Source: Poriferisulfidus sp963668445 (GTDB lineage: Bacteria; Pseudomonadota; Gammaproteobacteria; Poriferisulfidales; Poriferisulfidaceae). From it: 64,000 bases of DNA. The stretch's first letter is position 1. The number at the start of each line of letters is the position of its first letter. Shown one piece after another: positions 1 through 8,629 of the stretch. The stretch lies in assembly GCA_963668445.1 (NCBI GenBank), contig OY764335.1, positions 62,001 to 126,000 of the forward strand. Reading direction: 5' to 3'. A program made the position numbers and the translations under genes. The notes beneath the pieces were generated by a model that saw nothing but the letters and a program-made list of their open reading frames with translations, did no database searches and was not told where the DNA came from.

Positions 1-7
1 CATGATG

Positions 8-28
8 ATTTGAAATTATACTTCAAAT
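8..28. repeat. AT-rich perfect inverted repeat
   Basis: A perfect 7-bp dyad (ATTTGAA and TTCAAAT) is separated by 7 bp. It lies just past the stop codon of the MMPL transporter gene on the minus strand. The stem is too AT-rich for a strong intrinsic terminator and there is no clear T-run. It could be a weak terminator or an operator for a gene beyond the left edge. Confidence 0.35.
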
Positions 29-30
29 AA

Positions 31-2328
31 TCAGGGCCGGAAGTGCGCTTTCTTTCGGTCGACCAGCATCAGCAGGGCAGGCAGCAGAAGGAAGTCGGCG
101 GCCAGCGCAAATCCGATTGTGAGCACCACCAGCGCGGCGAATATCTGGTCGCTGACGAATCCCGAGAGGGTGAACACCAGAAATCCTGCGCACAGGATGG
201 CCGTGGTGGACCATAGCGCCCGGCCGACCTGGCTGAACGCGAACCGCACGGCCTCGGGCGAGGAGGAGCCTCGTTCGCGGCGGGCCTTCAGGTATTTGGT
301 CATGAAGTGGATGGTGTCGTCGACGATGATGCCGAAGGCGATGGCCGCCACCACCGAGGCGGACAGGTTCACTTCGCCGACGAGGTGGCCCCACAGGCCG
401 TAGCTCATGGCTCCGGGGACGAAGTTGGGCACGAGGCTGATGAGGCCGAGGCGCACGCTCTTGAAGACCAAGACCAGAATGAGCGAAATGATGCTCATGG
501 CGATGAGCGTGCCGTGCAGCATGCCCTTGATGTTGTTCATGGACAAGTGCGCGAAGACGATGGAGAGGCCGGTTTCCTCCGTGGCCATTTCGGGCGCGTT
601 GGCATGGAGCCACGCCCGGGCACGGTCGCCGACGGCGCGCAGTTGCGCGGAGGTCACCTCGTGCAATGCGACGGTCATGCGGGTGGAGGATTTGGAGACG
701 TCGATGCGGTCGTTGAGGTCGCTGCCGAATGGCAGCGAGAGTTCGTACAGGAGCAGGTATTGCGCCGCCAGTTTCGGGTCTTCCGGCAGGCGGTAGAATG
801 CCGGGTCGTCGCCGTTCATGTTCTTGTTCAGGCGCTTCATGATATCCGGAAAGGCTTGCACGTAAGTGACTTCCGGCTGGGCCCGGTACCATTCGGCGAA
901 GGCTTCGACGGCGCGCAAGTATTCGACATCGGTGACGCACCCTTCGCAGGGCGCGCGGAGCGAATATTCCAGCCGGTCGGGGCTGGTCAGATTTTTGGTG
1001 ACGAAGTCGGTATGCTGCCGGAATTCGTAGCTTTCGTCGAAATATTTTGCCCAGTTGTCGCCCAGTTCGTTGCGCGGGATGCCGGTGGCCAGCGCAATGG
1101 CCAAGGCCGCGACGGAAACGAGCAGGAGGGCGCGGTGCGTGACGACGAACTCCCCGAAGCGGGCGAAGAAAGAAGTGCGATCTGCCGGGGCGGGGCGGCC
1201 GCGCAAAGGCAGCACCGAGAGCAGCGCCGGGAGAAGGGTCATGGAATACAAGAATGTGCACAGCACGCCGAAGGCCACGAAATTCCCCAGCACTTTGAAA
1301 GGCGGCGATTCGGAGCTGTTGAGGCTCAGGAATCCGATCATGGTCGTGACCGTGGTCAAAAGCACCGGGTAGGCGTTTTTGCGGATGGCGGCCGCAATGG
1401 CCTCCTTTCGGTCCAAGCCGCGGCCGAGCCCCGACAGCGCCGCGGTCGTGATATGGATCGAGTACGCGACCGCGAAGGTCATGACGACAAGGGGCAGGAC
1501 CGCATTGGTGGTCGAGAGCGCGATGCGGAACCATCCGGCGGTCCCCATCGTGGTGCTGGTGCAGAAGACGATCAGGACCGCCATGGCCAGCGTGCCGAAC
1601 AGGGAGCGCAGGAGCAGGAAGGTCGTGCCCAGCAGCAGCAGCAGCATGATGGGGACGAGCTGTTCGAACGTGGCTTTGATCGCGGCGGCGAACGCGGGGC
1701 GCAGGACGATGTCGCCGGTCGCGTAGAAAGCGGTGTCCGGATGTTCGGCGCGGAACCGGTCCAGCAGGGCATCGAGATGCGCGTTGATTTCGCCCCATGC
1801 GATCTCGGGGTCTTCGGGCAGCGCGAAATTGATGGCCAGTCCGCCGACGTGGCCGCTATCGGAAACCAGGCGCCGGGCGATGTCGGGCTGGCGCATGGCG
1901 ATGTCCCGAATGCGCGCCAATTCCGCATCGGACAGGGAGGGGGCATCGCGCACCAGCCGGTCGACCGCGAGGTCGTCGCCATGCGCTTCGCTGTGCGAAT
2001 AGTTGGTGAGGGAATCGACCCGGACGGAGTAGGGCGTGCGCCATGCGGCTTCGGTCAGGTCTTCGATGACGGCCAGAGCTTCGCGGGTGAAGACCGACCC
2101 GTCGCGAGGCGCGATGGCGATGAGGGCCACATTGGATTCGGCGTAGGTGTCTTCCAGCGCCTCATAGGCGAGCATCTGCGGATTGTCGTCGGCGAACATC
2201 ACCTTGTAATCGGCGGTGGTCGTCAGGAAGCGGCCTCCCGACGAGAGGGCCAGCATGGCCAGCGTGGCCAGCACGATGCTGCGCCAGGGATGGCGCAGCA
2301 GGGCGGCGATGTAGCGGTCTAGCGGCAT
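31..2328 (-). CDS. MMPL/RND-superfamily lipid exporter
   Basis: An inner-membrane RND-superfamily transporter of the MMPL type, 765 aa from the chosen ATG. It has an N-terminal transmembrane segment, a periplasmic loop, a helix bundle around residues 215-410, a second loop, and a C-terminal helix bundle. The second bundle carries a GIIVDDTIHF segment, whose acidic residues are the proton-relay type of this family. An in-frame TTG seven codons upstream is the other possible start; neither has a good Shine-Dalgarno. Family members move lipids and hydrophobic metabolites (the hopanoid exporter HpnN and bacterial sterol transporter BstA are relatives). A sterol cargo is only a guess from the operon 43 kb away. 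The FAD oxidoreductase gene lies 49 bp upstream on the same strand, so the two are probably cotranscribed. Confidence 0.85.
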   Translation of the reverse strand: MPLDRYIAALLRHPWRSIVLATLAMLALSSGGRFLTTTADYKVMFADDNPQMLAYEALEDTYAESNVALIAIAPRDGSVFTREALAVIEDLTEAAWRTPYSVRVDSLTNYSHSEAHGDDLAVDRLVRDAPSLSDAELARIRDIAMRQPDIARRLVSDSGHVGGLAINFALPEDPEIAWGEINAHLDALLDRFRAEHPDTAFYATGDIVLRPAFAAAIKATFEQLVPIMLLLLLGTTFLLLRSLFGTLAMAVLIVFCTSTTMGTAGWFRIALSTTNAVLPLVVMTFAVAYSIHITTAALSGLGRGLDRKEAIAAAIRKNAYPVLLTTVTTMIGFLSLNSSESPPFKVLGNFVAFGVLCTFLYSMTLLPALLSVLPLRGRPAPADRTSFFARFGEFVVTHRALLLVSVAALAIALATGIPRNELGDNWAKYFDESYEFRQHTDFVTKNLTSPDRLEYSLRAPCEGCVTDVEYLRAVEAFAEWYRAQPEVTYVQAFPDIMKRLNKNMNGDDPAFYRLPEDPKLAAQYLLLYELSLPFGSDLNDRIDVSKSSTRMTVALHEVTSAQLRAVGDRARAWLHANAPEMATEETGLSIVFAHLSMNNIKGMLHGTLIAMSIISLILVLVFKSVRLGLISLVPNFVPGAMSYGLWGHLVGEVNLSASVVAAIAFGIIVDDTIHFMTKYLKARRERGSSSPEAVRFAFSQVGRALWSTTAILCAGFLVFTLSGFVSDQIFAALVVLTIGFALAADFLLLPALLMLVDRKKAHFRP

Positions 2329-2377
2329 GGGAGGCGTACGCTTCGGCAAGGCATGGAAACAGCGCGCGAAGCCGCGT

Positions 2378-3748
2378 TCACTCGGGGAGCGAGGACAGAT
2401 GCTGCGCCACTTCTTCAGCGGCGCCGATGCCGCTGGCCAAGGCGCCGTTCACCGAAGGGATGCGCATGTAGTCGCCGGCCAAAAAGAGGTTGCCCACCTT
2501 CCGGGCATGGTTCTGCCGCATGTCCGCAATCGCCTTCAGCATGCCGGGCGGCGCCAGGCATACGGCTTCCCGCCAGCGGTAGATGCGCGTGAACAGGCCC
2601 TCGTCATCTGCGGGCAGGCGAGTGCCGGCCGGGAGGCGGCGCCGCGCATCGCGGAGCAATCGGCGTTTGATCTCCTGATCCTCCAATTCGAACAGTTCTT
2701 CGGCGCGGTCGCCCCCGACGAGCATGTCGAGGCTGCCTTTGCCCGGCGGCACGCAGGAGGGCAGGCTGAGGGAACGGTCCAGAAGCAGCGGCGTGTCGTC
2801 CTCGGGGAACAGCATCCCGAGCAGCCCGGGCGGCAGCGGATGATAGTCCAGTCCGATCACGACGCGGCACCCGCGCGAGTAGACCACCTTGCGCAAGGCA
2901 TTGCTCATGCCGTCCGGCAAGCCTGGCATGAGCTCCAGCGCCGTGGTGGCGGAGGTGGCGCAGACCACCGCATCCGCCTCGATGGAGCCGTCGTCCAGAA
3001 CCACGTTCGTGACGGCTCCGTTTTCAATGCCGATGTGCCGCACCGGAGACGAAGTGCGGACGGCATCCCCGCAGGCATCGGCCAGCGAGCGGGCCAGCGA
3101 GCCTATGCCGCGTTCCGGCACGCGCAGTTCGAAGACCTTCATCAGCATTTGATCCACGTACGTCAATCCGTACATGGCGCCCATCTGCTCGAGCCGCCCC
3201 ATCGTCATTTGGAGAAATGCGCGAATCGCGAGCATCAGCCCCGGGTGTATGCCAATGCGCGCCAGATAGTCGGCAGCGTTTTCATCCCCATCGACCTCGG
3301 CGAGCCGCGAATCGCTGGCGAAACTCAGATATTCCTGATTTTTCCGGACGGCTTTGGCGAGGTTCGCGAAGGAGCGGATGCCGCGGGGCGTCAGCGCCTC
3401 CAGATGCCACATCGCCGGCAGGCTTTTGAAGAAGGAGCGCACAAGCTTGCGGTGGTCCGAGTATGTGGATGTGAATCGGCCTTTCCGGTGCCAGCACATG
3501 TTTCCCGGCATGTGGCTTATGCGGATGCCGAGTTCGTCGCACAAGTCGAAAGCGACATCGTAGGAAGCCGTGAAGAAGTCCGCGCCTTCGTCGATGAAGT
3601 AGCCTTCCGCGCGGTCGCCGCCCATGCGCCCTCCCGTTCGGTCGTTGGCTTCGAGGACGAGAGCGTCAATGCCGCGCTTTTTCAGGGTATAAGCGGCCAT
3701 CAATCCCGAGGTGCCTCCGCCGATGATGACGACTCTTTTCTCAGCCAT
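2378..3748 (-). CDS. FAD-dependent amine-oxidase/phytoene-desaturase-like oxidoreductase
   Basis: A 456-aa flavoprotein. The N-terminus has the Rossmann dinucleotide motif (VVIIGGGTSGLMAAY, residues 6-20) followed by the family's ExxxRxGGR-like segment (LEANDRTGGR). The C-terminus has the second FAD-contact motif (LFLAGDYMRIPSVNGALASG). This is the amine oxidase, phytoene desaturase and protoporphyrinogen oxidase superfamily. No specific subfamily is obvious and no substrate can be read from sequence. It precedes the MMPL exporter, suggesting a shared hydrophobic substrate (inference). The ATG start is clear, and the length is typical of the family. Confidence 0.8.
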   Translation of the reverse strand: MAEKRVVIIGGGTSGLMAAYTLKKRGIDALVLEANDRTGGRMGGDRAEGYFIDEGADFFTASYDVAFDLCDELGIRISHMPGNMCWHRKGRFTSTYSDHRKLVRSFFKSLPAMWHLEALTPRGIRSFANLAKAVRKNQEYLSFASDSRLAEVDGDENAADYLARIGIHPGLMLAIRAFLQMTMGRLEQMGAMYGLTYVDQMLMKVFELRVPERGIGSLARSLADACGDAVRTSSPVRHIGIENGAVTNVVLDDGSIEADAVVCATSATTALELMPGLPDGMSNALRKVVYSRGCRVVIGLDYHPLPPGLLGMLFPEDDTPLLLDRSLSLPSCVPPGKGSLDMLVGGDRAEELFELEDQEIKRRLLRDARRRLPAGTRLPADDEGLFTRIYRWREAVCLAPPGMLKAIADMRQNHARKVGNLFLAGDYMRIPSVNGALASGIGAAEEVAQHLSSLPE

Positions 3749-3924
3749 GGGCAGCCTCCGTCAGAATGCTGCCGAAGGGGGGAGGGGCGTTCCGCCTGGG
3801 GGCGCAGCGACGCACATGCGCCTTGATGCGAAGGGCTCGGCGGGATCCATTGCAATTGGCATGTGCGGCGGTGTTTGAATGACTGCTTCGGATTCTAGCA
3901 TAGCCCCTCGGAATCCGGCGCCTT

Positions 3925-5637
3925 CTAGCCCTTGCGGGCGGCCTCGAGCCACAGGCATTGGTAGGGCGCCAGTTGCATGGGCAGATGCGAGCGGCGCACC
4001 CGCAAATCCGCGCCGCCGATCAGATCCCGGATCCGCTCGGGGAAGCCGAGCGGCTGCAGATTCAGGTTCAGCTGCTGCGTCTGCGGCGTCATGTTGCACA
4101 GCACCAGAAGCTTCTGTTCGGCGGCTTCGCGCGTCAGGGCCAGAAAGCCGGAACCCAGCGCCAGCGGCTCCATGGCGGCATCCGGCGCGAAGGCCGGCTG
4201 CATGCGCCGCGTGCGGATCAGTTGCAGAAGCGCATGGAAGACCTGATGCCGGGCATGCTCCGGCGCGGCCAGTTCGCGCTCCAGCGTCGCCATGTCGAGC
4301 TGGCCGCGGTTGACGGAGCGGGCGCGCCCCGTGGCCTGGGCCTTCGCCTCGTCGTTCGGCGATGCCAGCAGGCTGTGGATGTAGAACGCCGGCACTCCGG
4401 GCAAGGCCAGCAGAATGGCGTGGGCGCACAGCATGCGTTCCCGCTGCAGCCCGTCTTCGCCGCTGCGGGTGCCGCGCATGGCATCGAACAGCGTGATGTT
4501 GATTTCATACGGGTGCTCGCGTCCGTCCGTGCCGGTGCGGGAGCTGATGCGTCCGCCGAAGCGCCGCATGGTCTGCAGCAGGTCGTCCAGTTCGTCTGGC
4601 ATCACCATGCGTTCCACCGGGCGCACGCCGATGCCGTCATGCGAGGCGATGAAGTTGAGGAATGTGCAGCCCGGCGGCAACTCCGGCCAGTCGCGCAGCC
4701 AGCGGTTCAGATAGACGGAACTGCCCCGGTTCAGGGCTTGCAGGAGCAGGGACGGCAGCGCGAACTGGTACACCATGTCCGCTTCGCCGCCGCCGCCGAA
4801 GTATCTGAGGTTCTCGTCCTGCGGGACGTTCGTCTCGGTTACCAGGCGGCAGTCGGGCGCATGCTGGTCCAGAATGGCGCGCAGCAGCCGCACCACGCGG
4901 TGCGTTTGCGGCAGGTGGATGCAGGACGTGCCGGGCTCCTTCCACACATAGGCGACCGCATCCAAACGCAGCAGGCGCGTGCCGGTCGCGACGTACTGGG
5001 CGACGACGTCGAGAACATCCAGCAGGACTTCGGGGTTCCGGTAGTTGAAATCGAACTGGTCTTCGCCGAAGGTGGTCCACACGCCGCGCCCGTGCGGGTC
5101 GTTCGGCAGCGGCGTCATCAGCGGCGTCGCACGCGGGCGGGTGACGGCGGAGGCATCGAAATCCGGCTCCATGACGTGGAACCAAGGCTCGGCCGTGGCG
5201 TCGCCGGCCCAAAGCCGGCGCGCCAGCGGGTGCTCGCGGGAGCAATGGTTCAGCACCAGATCGGTCATCAGATCGAAGCGTTCGGCGATGCGCGTCACGT
5301 CGGGCCAGCCGCCCAGATCGCCGCGCACTTCCCGGTAGGAGGACACCGCGAAGCCGTCGTCGGAGGTGAACGGGAAGTACGGCAGCAGATGCACGGCGCT
5401 GAACACGCCCTGCAGGCGCCGCTCCAGAAACGCATACAAGGTGTGCAAGGGCGCCGCGCCGGGCTCGACGAGCGTGTCGGCGTAGGTGATGAGCAGCGTG
5501 TCGCGTTCGGTCCAAGGCCGCGACGTCCTGCGTTGCGCGAGGCGGTGCCGCTCGAAACTGGCATCGATGCGACCGGCCAGTTCGGCCGCGTCCGCTTGCG
5601 GGTAAAGCGCGCCCAGATGTTCGAGGACGGCGTTCAT
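3925..5637 (-). CDS. GH13_18 sucrose-phosphorylase-like glycoside phosphorylase
   Basis: A 570-aa alpha-amylase-superfamily protein of the sucrose phosphorylase subfamily, which also contains glucosylglycerate and glucosylglycerol phosphorylases. Visible catalytic elements are the nucleophile Asp in LRLDAVAYVWKE, the acid/base Glu in LVTETNVP, and the third Asp in FIASHDGIGVRP. The chosen ATG overlaps the queG stop as ATGA, indicating translational coupling; the open frame extends further upstream inside queG but that part is not protein-like. The missing sucrose context and the nearby osmolyte-type amidotransferase favour a compatible-solute substrate such as glucosylglycerate. The exact acceptor cannot be fixed by eye. 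Confidence 0.8.
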   Translation of the reverse strand: MNAVLEHLGALYPQADAAELAGRIDASFERHRLAQRRTSRPWTERDTLLITYADTLVEPGAAPLHTLYAFLERRLQGVFSAVHLLPYFPFTSDDGFAVSSYREVRGDLGGWPDVTRIAERFDLMTDLVLNHCSREHPLARRLWAGDATAEPWFHVMEPDFDASAVTRPRATPLMTPLPNDPHGRGVWTTFGEDQFDFNYRNPEVLLDVLDVVAQYVATGTRLLRLDAVAYVWKEPGTSCIHLPQTHRVVRLLRAILDQHAPDCRLVTETNVPQDENLRYFGGGGEADMVYQFALPSLLLQALNRGSSVYLNRWLRDWPELPPGCTFLNFIASHDGIGVRPVERMVMPDELDDLLQTMRRFGGRISSRTGTDGREHPYEINITLFDAMRGTRSGEDGLQRERMLCAHAILLALPGVPAFYIHSLLASPNDEAKAQATGRARSVNRGQLDMATLERELAAPEHARHQVFHALLQLIRTRRMQPAFAPDAAMEPLALGSGFLALTREAAEQKLLVLCNMTPQTQQLNLNLQPLGFPERIRDLIGGADLRVRRSHLPMQLAPYQCLWLEAARKG

Positions 5638-6692
5638 GCATGCTGCTCCAAGGCCCATGCGACGTGCTCGCGCACCAGTTCGCTCGGATGTCCGGCGCGC
5701 GCCGCGAGCGCGACGGTGACGGTCGCGTCCGTCGGGGCGTTGCCCAACGCGACAGCGATGTTGCGCAGCCATTGCGGGTAGCTGATGCGGCGCATCGCCG
5801 AGCCTTCCGTATGGCGCAGGAAATCCGCTTCCTCCCATGCCATCAGTTCCGTCAGCGCAGGGGCGCGCAAGGGCTCCCGCGCCTTGAAGTCGTCGAGGGC
5901 GGCCAGCTGCGCGTAGCGGTTCCAGGGGCAGACCAGCTGGCAGTCGTCGCAGCCGTAGATGCGGTTGCCGATCAGCGGGCGCAGCGGCACCGGAATCGAG
6001 CCCTTGTGTTCGATCGTCAGATAGGAGATGCAGCGCCGGGCGTCCAGCTGGTACGGCGCGACGATCGCTTGCGTCGGGCAGACGTCGATGCAGGCCCGGC
6101 AGTCGCCGCAATGCTCTTGGGTGCTCGGCGCATCGGCCGGCAAAGGCACGTCGGTGTAGATCTCGCCCAGAAAGAACCACGATCCGGCGTCTTGGGCCAG
6201 CAGATTGGTGTGCTTGCCGATCCAGCCCAAGCCGGCGCGTTCGGCCAAGGCCTTTTCCAGCACCGGGGCGCTGTCGGTGAAGATGCGGTAGCCGAACGGA
6301 CCGATGGCCGCTTCGATGCGACGGGCCAGCTGCCGCAGCCGGCCGCGCAGAACCTTGTGGTAGTCGCGGCCCAGCGCATAGCGGGAAATGTAGCCGCAGG
6401 CCGGGTCGGCCAGCGCCTGCCGGGCGCCGCCCAACGCGTGCGGCAGATAGTTGAGGCGCACGGAGATGACCCGCTGCGTGCCAGGCACCAGATCCGCCGG
6501 TCGCGAGCGCCGCACCCCGTGGCGGCGCATGTACGCCATTGTGCCGTGGCGGCCGCGCGCCAGCCAGTCGAGCAGGCGGGTTTCATGCGCGCCCAGCTCG
6601 GTCTCGGCGATGCCGAGGCGGTCGAAGCCGAGTTCGCGCCCCCATCCGCGAATGTCGCGCGCCAGTTTCGCCAAGGACTCAGGTTCGTTCAT
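5634..6692 (-). CDS. queG: Epoxyqueuosine reductase QueG
   Basis: Catalyses the last step of queuosine synthesis in tRNA, reducing epoxyqueuosine with a cobalamin and two [4Fe-4S] clusters. The 352-aa protein has the DUF1730 N-terminal region (DPACGYISRYALGRDYHKVLR), the ferredoxin-type motif CGDCRACIDVCPTQAI, a second cluster motif CDDCQLVCPWNRYA, and a HEAT-like C-terminus. The start is taken at MNEPES; an ATG five codons upstream is possible. The stop overlaps the start of the glycoside phosphorylase. It is divergent from the amidotransferase gene, with about 45 bp between them. Confidence 0.93.
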   Translation of the reverse strand: MNEPESLAKLARDIRGWGRELGFDRLGIAETELGAHETRLLDWLARGRHGTMAYMRRHGVRRSRPADLVPGTQRVISVRLNYLPHALGGARQALADPACGYISRYALGRDYHKVLRGRLRQLARRIEAAIGPFGYRIFTDSAPVLEKALAERAGLGWIGKHTNLLAQDAGSWFFLGEIYTDVPLPADAPSTQEHCGDCRACIDVCPTQAIVAPYQLDARRCISYLTIEHKGSIPVPLRPLIGNRIYGCDDCQLVCPWNRYAQLAALDDFKAREPLRAPALTELMAWEEADFLRHTEGSAMRRISYPQWLRNIAVALGNAPTDATVTVALAARAGHPSELVREHVAWALEQHA

Positions 6693-6736
6693 GATATGCG
6701 GGCGCACCCGGATCGGGACGCTACTATACTGGCATT

Positions 6737-8521
6737 ATGTGCGGCATCGCAGGGGAACGGCATTTTAAAGGCGCGGCCGATCCGGATCGGATCGCCGCCA
6801 TGCTTCGTCTGCTGGCCCGGCGCGGCCCGGATCATGAAGGGCGCTGGCATCGCGGGCCGATGGCGCTGGGGCATCGCCGTCTGGCCGTCATCGATCTACG
6901 CCCGCGGGCGCACCAGCCTCTGGCCGATGCCGCAAGCGGCCGGCAGCTGGTGTTCAACGGCTGCATCTACAACCATCTGGAGCTGCGCACGGAATTGAGC
7001 CGCCGCGGCCATGCCTTCGCGACCGAGAGCGACAGCGAGGTCATTCTCAAGGCGTACGCCGAATGGGGGGCGGACGGCGTGCGTCGGCTGCACGGCATGT
7101 TCGCGTTCGCGATCTGGGATCCGAAGACGGAAGAGCTGTTTCTGGCGCGCGACCGCTTGGGCATCAAGCCGCTGTACTACGATGCGCGCCCGGATTGCGT
7201 CCGTTTCGCCTCCAACACGCAGGCGCTGCTGGCCGCAGGCGGCGTCGAGACGGCGTTGGATCCGATCGCGCTGCATTACCATCTGAGCCTGCATGCCGTC
7301 GTGCCGGCGCCGCGCACCTTGCTGCGCGGCATTCGCAAGCTGGCGCCCGGTCATACCCTGACGGTGCGCGCCGACGGCGCCATGGAAGAACGAGCCTACT
7401 GGACGCTGGAGGCGCGCAATCCAGCGCCCGAACGCTCGGAACGGGACTGGCTCGAACAGACGCACGAAGTGCTGCGCGAGGCCGTGCGCTGCCGCTTGGA
7501 GACGGCGGATATTCCGGTCGGCGTATTGCTGTCGGGCGGGCTGGACTCCAGCCTGATCGTGGCGCTGTTGGCGGAAGCTGGGGTCTCGCGCATCCGCACC
7601 TACAGCGTCGGCTTCGAGGATGCCGGCGGCGAGGCCGGACACGAGTTCGAATATTCCGATGCCGTCGCCCGGCATTACGCGACGGACCATCATCAGTACT
7701 TCATCCCCAACCGGAATCTTCTGGAGCGCTTGGACGAAGCGGTCCGCTGCATGAGCGAACCGATGGTGGCGCAGGACGCGGCGGCGTTCTTCCTGCTGGC
7801 CGAACAGGTCAAGCAGGACGTGTCGGTGGCGCTCAGCGGCCAAGGCGCCGACGAAGTCTTCGCCGGCTATTCCTGGTATCCCAAGATGCATGCGGAACGG
7901 GCCGACGGGCTTGACGCGTTTTGCCGGCATTATCTGGATCGCACCCACGCGGAACTGATCGAGGCGTTGGCGAACGACGACGGGATGGATGCGGACCATA
8001 CGCGGGCGCTGCTGCGCGAACGGCTGGAGGCGGCCGGGCCGGAAGCCGAGTTCCTGAATGCGGTGCTGCGCATGGACGCCACCATGCTGATCACCGACGA
8101 TCCGGTCAAGCGGGTGGACAACATGACGATGGCTTGGGGGCTGGAGGCACGGGTGCCGTACTTGGACCATCGGCTGGTCGAATGCGTGGCCGGGATGCCG
8201 GCTGAACTGAAACTGCGAGACGGCGGCAAGCACCCGCTGCGCGAACTGGCGCGTCCGCGCCTGCCGGCGCAAGTGATCGATCGTCCGAAGGGCTACTTCC
8301 CGGTGCCGGCGCTGAAATACGTGCAAGGCACGTTCCTGAAATGGGCGAGGGACGTGCTGGAGCGGCCCGAGTCCCGGCAGCGCGGCTTGTTCCGCGCCGA
8401 CTATTACGAGGCTCTGCTGCGCGATCCGATCCGGCACCGGACCCGCATCGACGGCAGCCTGCTGTGGCACGCGGCCGTGCTTGAGTGCTGGCTGCAGCAG
8501 CATGTGGACGGGGCGGCGTGA
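6737..8521 (+). CDS. Asparagine-synthase-family amidotransferase, NAGGN (AsnO) type
   Basis: A 594-aa two-domain glutamine amidotransferase. Cys2 after the initiator (MCGIAGE) is the class II glutaminase nucleophile. The C-terminal synthetase domain has the pyrophosphatase loop LLSGGLDSSLIV. Features such as SLHAVVPAPRTLLRG, VKRVDNMTMAWGLEARVP and IDRPKGYFPVPALKY resemble the subfamily making the osmolyte N-acetylglutaminylglutamine amide rather than housekeeping AsnB. The usual partner (a GNAT/ATP-grasp NAGGN synthase) is not in the window, so the specific product is inferred. A TATACT hexamer at 6725-6730 lies so close to the ATG that the message may be nearly leaderless. Confidence 0.8.
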   Translation: MCGIAGERHFKGAADPDRIAAMLRLLARRGPDHEGRWHRGPMALGHRRLAVIDLRPRAHQPLADAASGRQLVFNGCIYNHLELRTELSRRGHAFATESDSEVILKAYAEWGADGVRRLHGMFAFAIWDPKTEELFLARDRLGIKPLYYDARPDCVRFASNTQALLAAGGVETALDPIALHYHLSLHAVVPAPRTLLRGIRKLAPGHTLTVRADGAMEERAYWTLEARNPAPERSERDWLEQTHEVLREAVRCRLETADIPVGVLLSGGLDSSLIVALLAEAGVSRIRTYSVGFEDAGGEAGHEFEYSDAVARHYATDHHQYFIPNRNLLERLDEAVRCMSEPMVAQDAAAFFLLAEQVKQDVSVALSGQGADEVFAGYSWYPKMHAERADGLDAFCRHYLDRTHAELIEALANDDGMDADHTRALLRERLEAAGPEAEFLNAVLRMDATMLITDDPVKRVDNMTMAWGLEARVPYLDHRLVECVAGMPAELKLRDGGKHPLRELARPRLPAQVIDRPKGYFPVPALKYVQGTFLKWARDVLERPESRQRGLFRADYYEALLRDPIRHRTRIDGSLLWHAAVLECWLQQHVDGAA

Positions 8522-8542
8522 TCCTTGGTCTGTGTCCAAGGA
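8522..8542. repeat. Perfect 7-bp hairpin after the amidotransferase gene
   Basis: TCCTTGG and CCAAGGA form a perfect stem with a 7-nt loop, directly at the stop codon of the amidotransferase gene. There is no following T-run, so a classical intrinsic terminator is not certain. It marks the boundary between the GC-rich chromosome and the AT-rich restriction-modification island. Confidence 0.45.
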
Positions 8543-8569
8543 CATAGAACCGATGGAGCATGGTTGGGC

Positions 8570-8586
8570 TAGGGTATAATGCCCTA
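8570..8586 (+). promoter_or_regulatory. Consensus -10 box inside an inverted repeat (methyltransferase promoter/operator)
   Basis: A perfect TATAAT at 8575-8580 is framed by TAGGG (8570-8574) and CCCTA (8582-8586), a 5-bp inverted repeat around the -10 hexamer. No good -35 is visible. Transcription from here would give a short leader to the methyltransferase gene. Some m5C methyltransferases repress their own promoters by binding such dyads, so autoregulation is plausible but inferred. Confidence 0.5.
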
Positions 8587-8629
8587 ATCCGGGCCGAACT
8601 TGAACCATATTCTAGAGTCTGTGCGAAAA

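Noticed and set aside
307..2322. Long plus-strand open frame (671 codons) opposite the MMPL gene
   Set aside because: Its composition (Gly, Arg, Asp, Gln-rich without hydrophobic core) is that of a GC-rich shadow frame, and the opposite strand encodes a clear membrane transporter.
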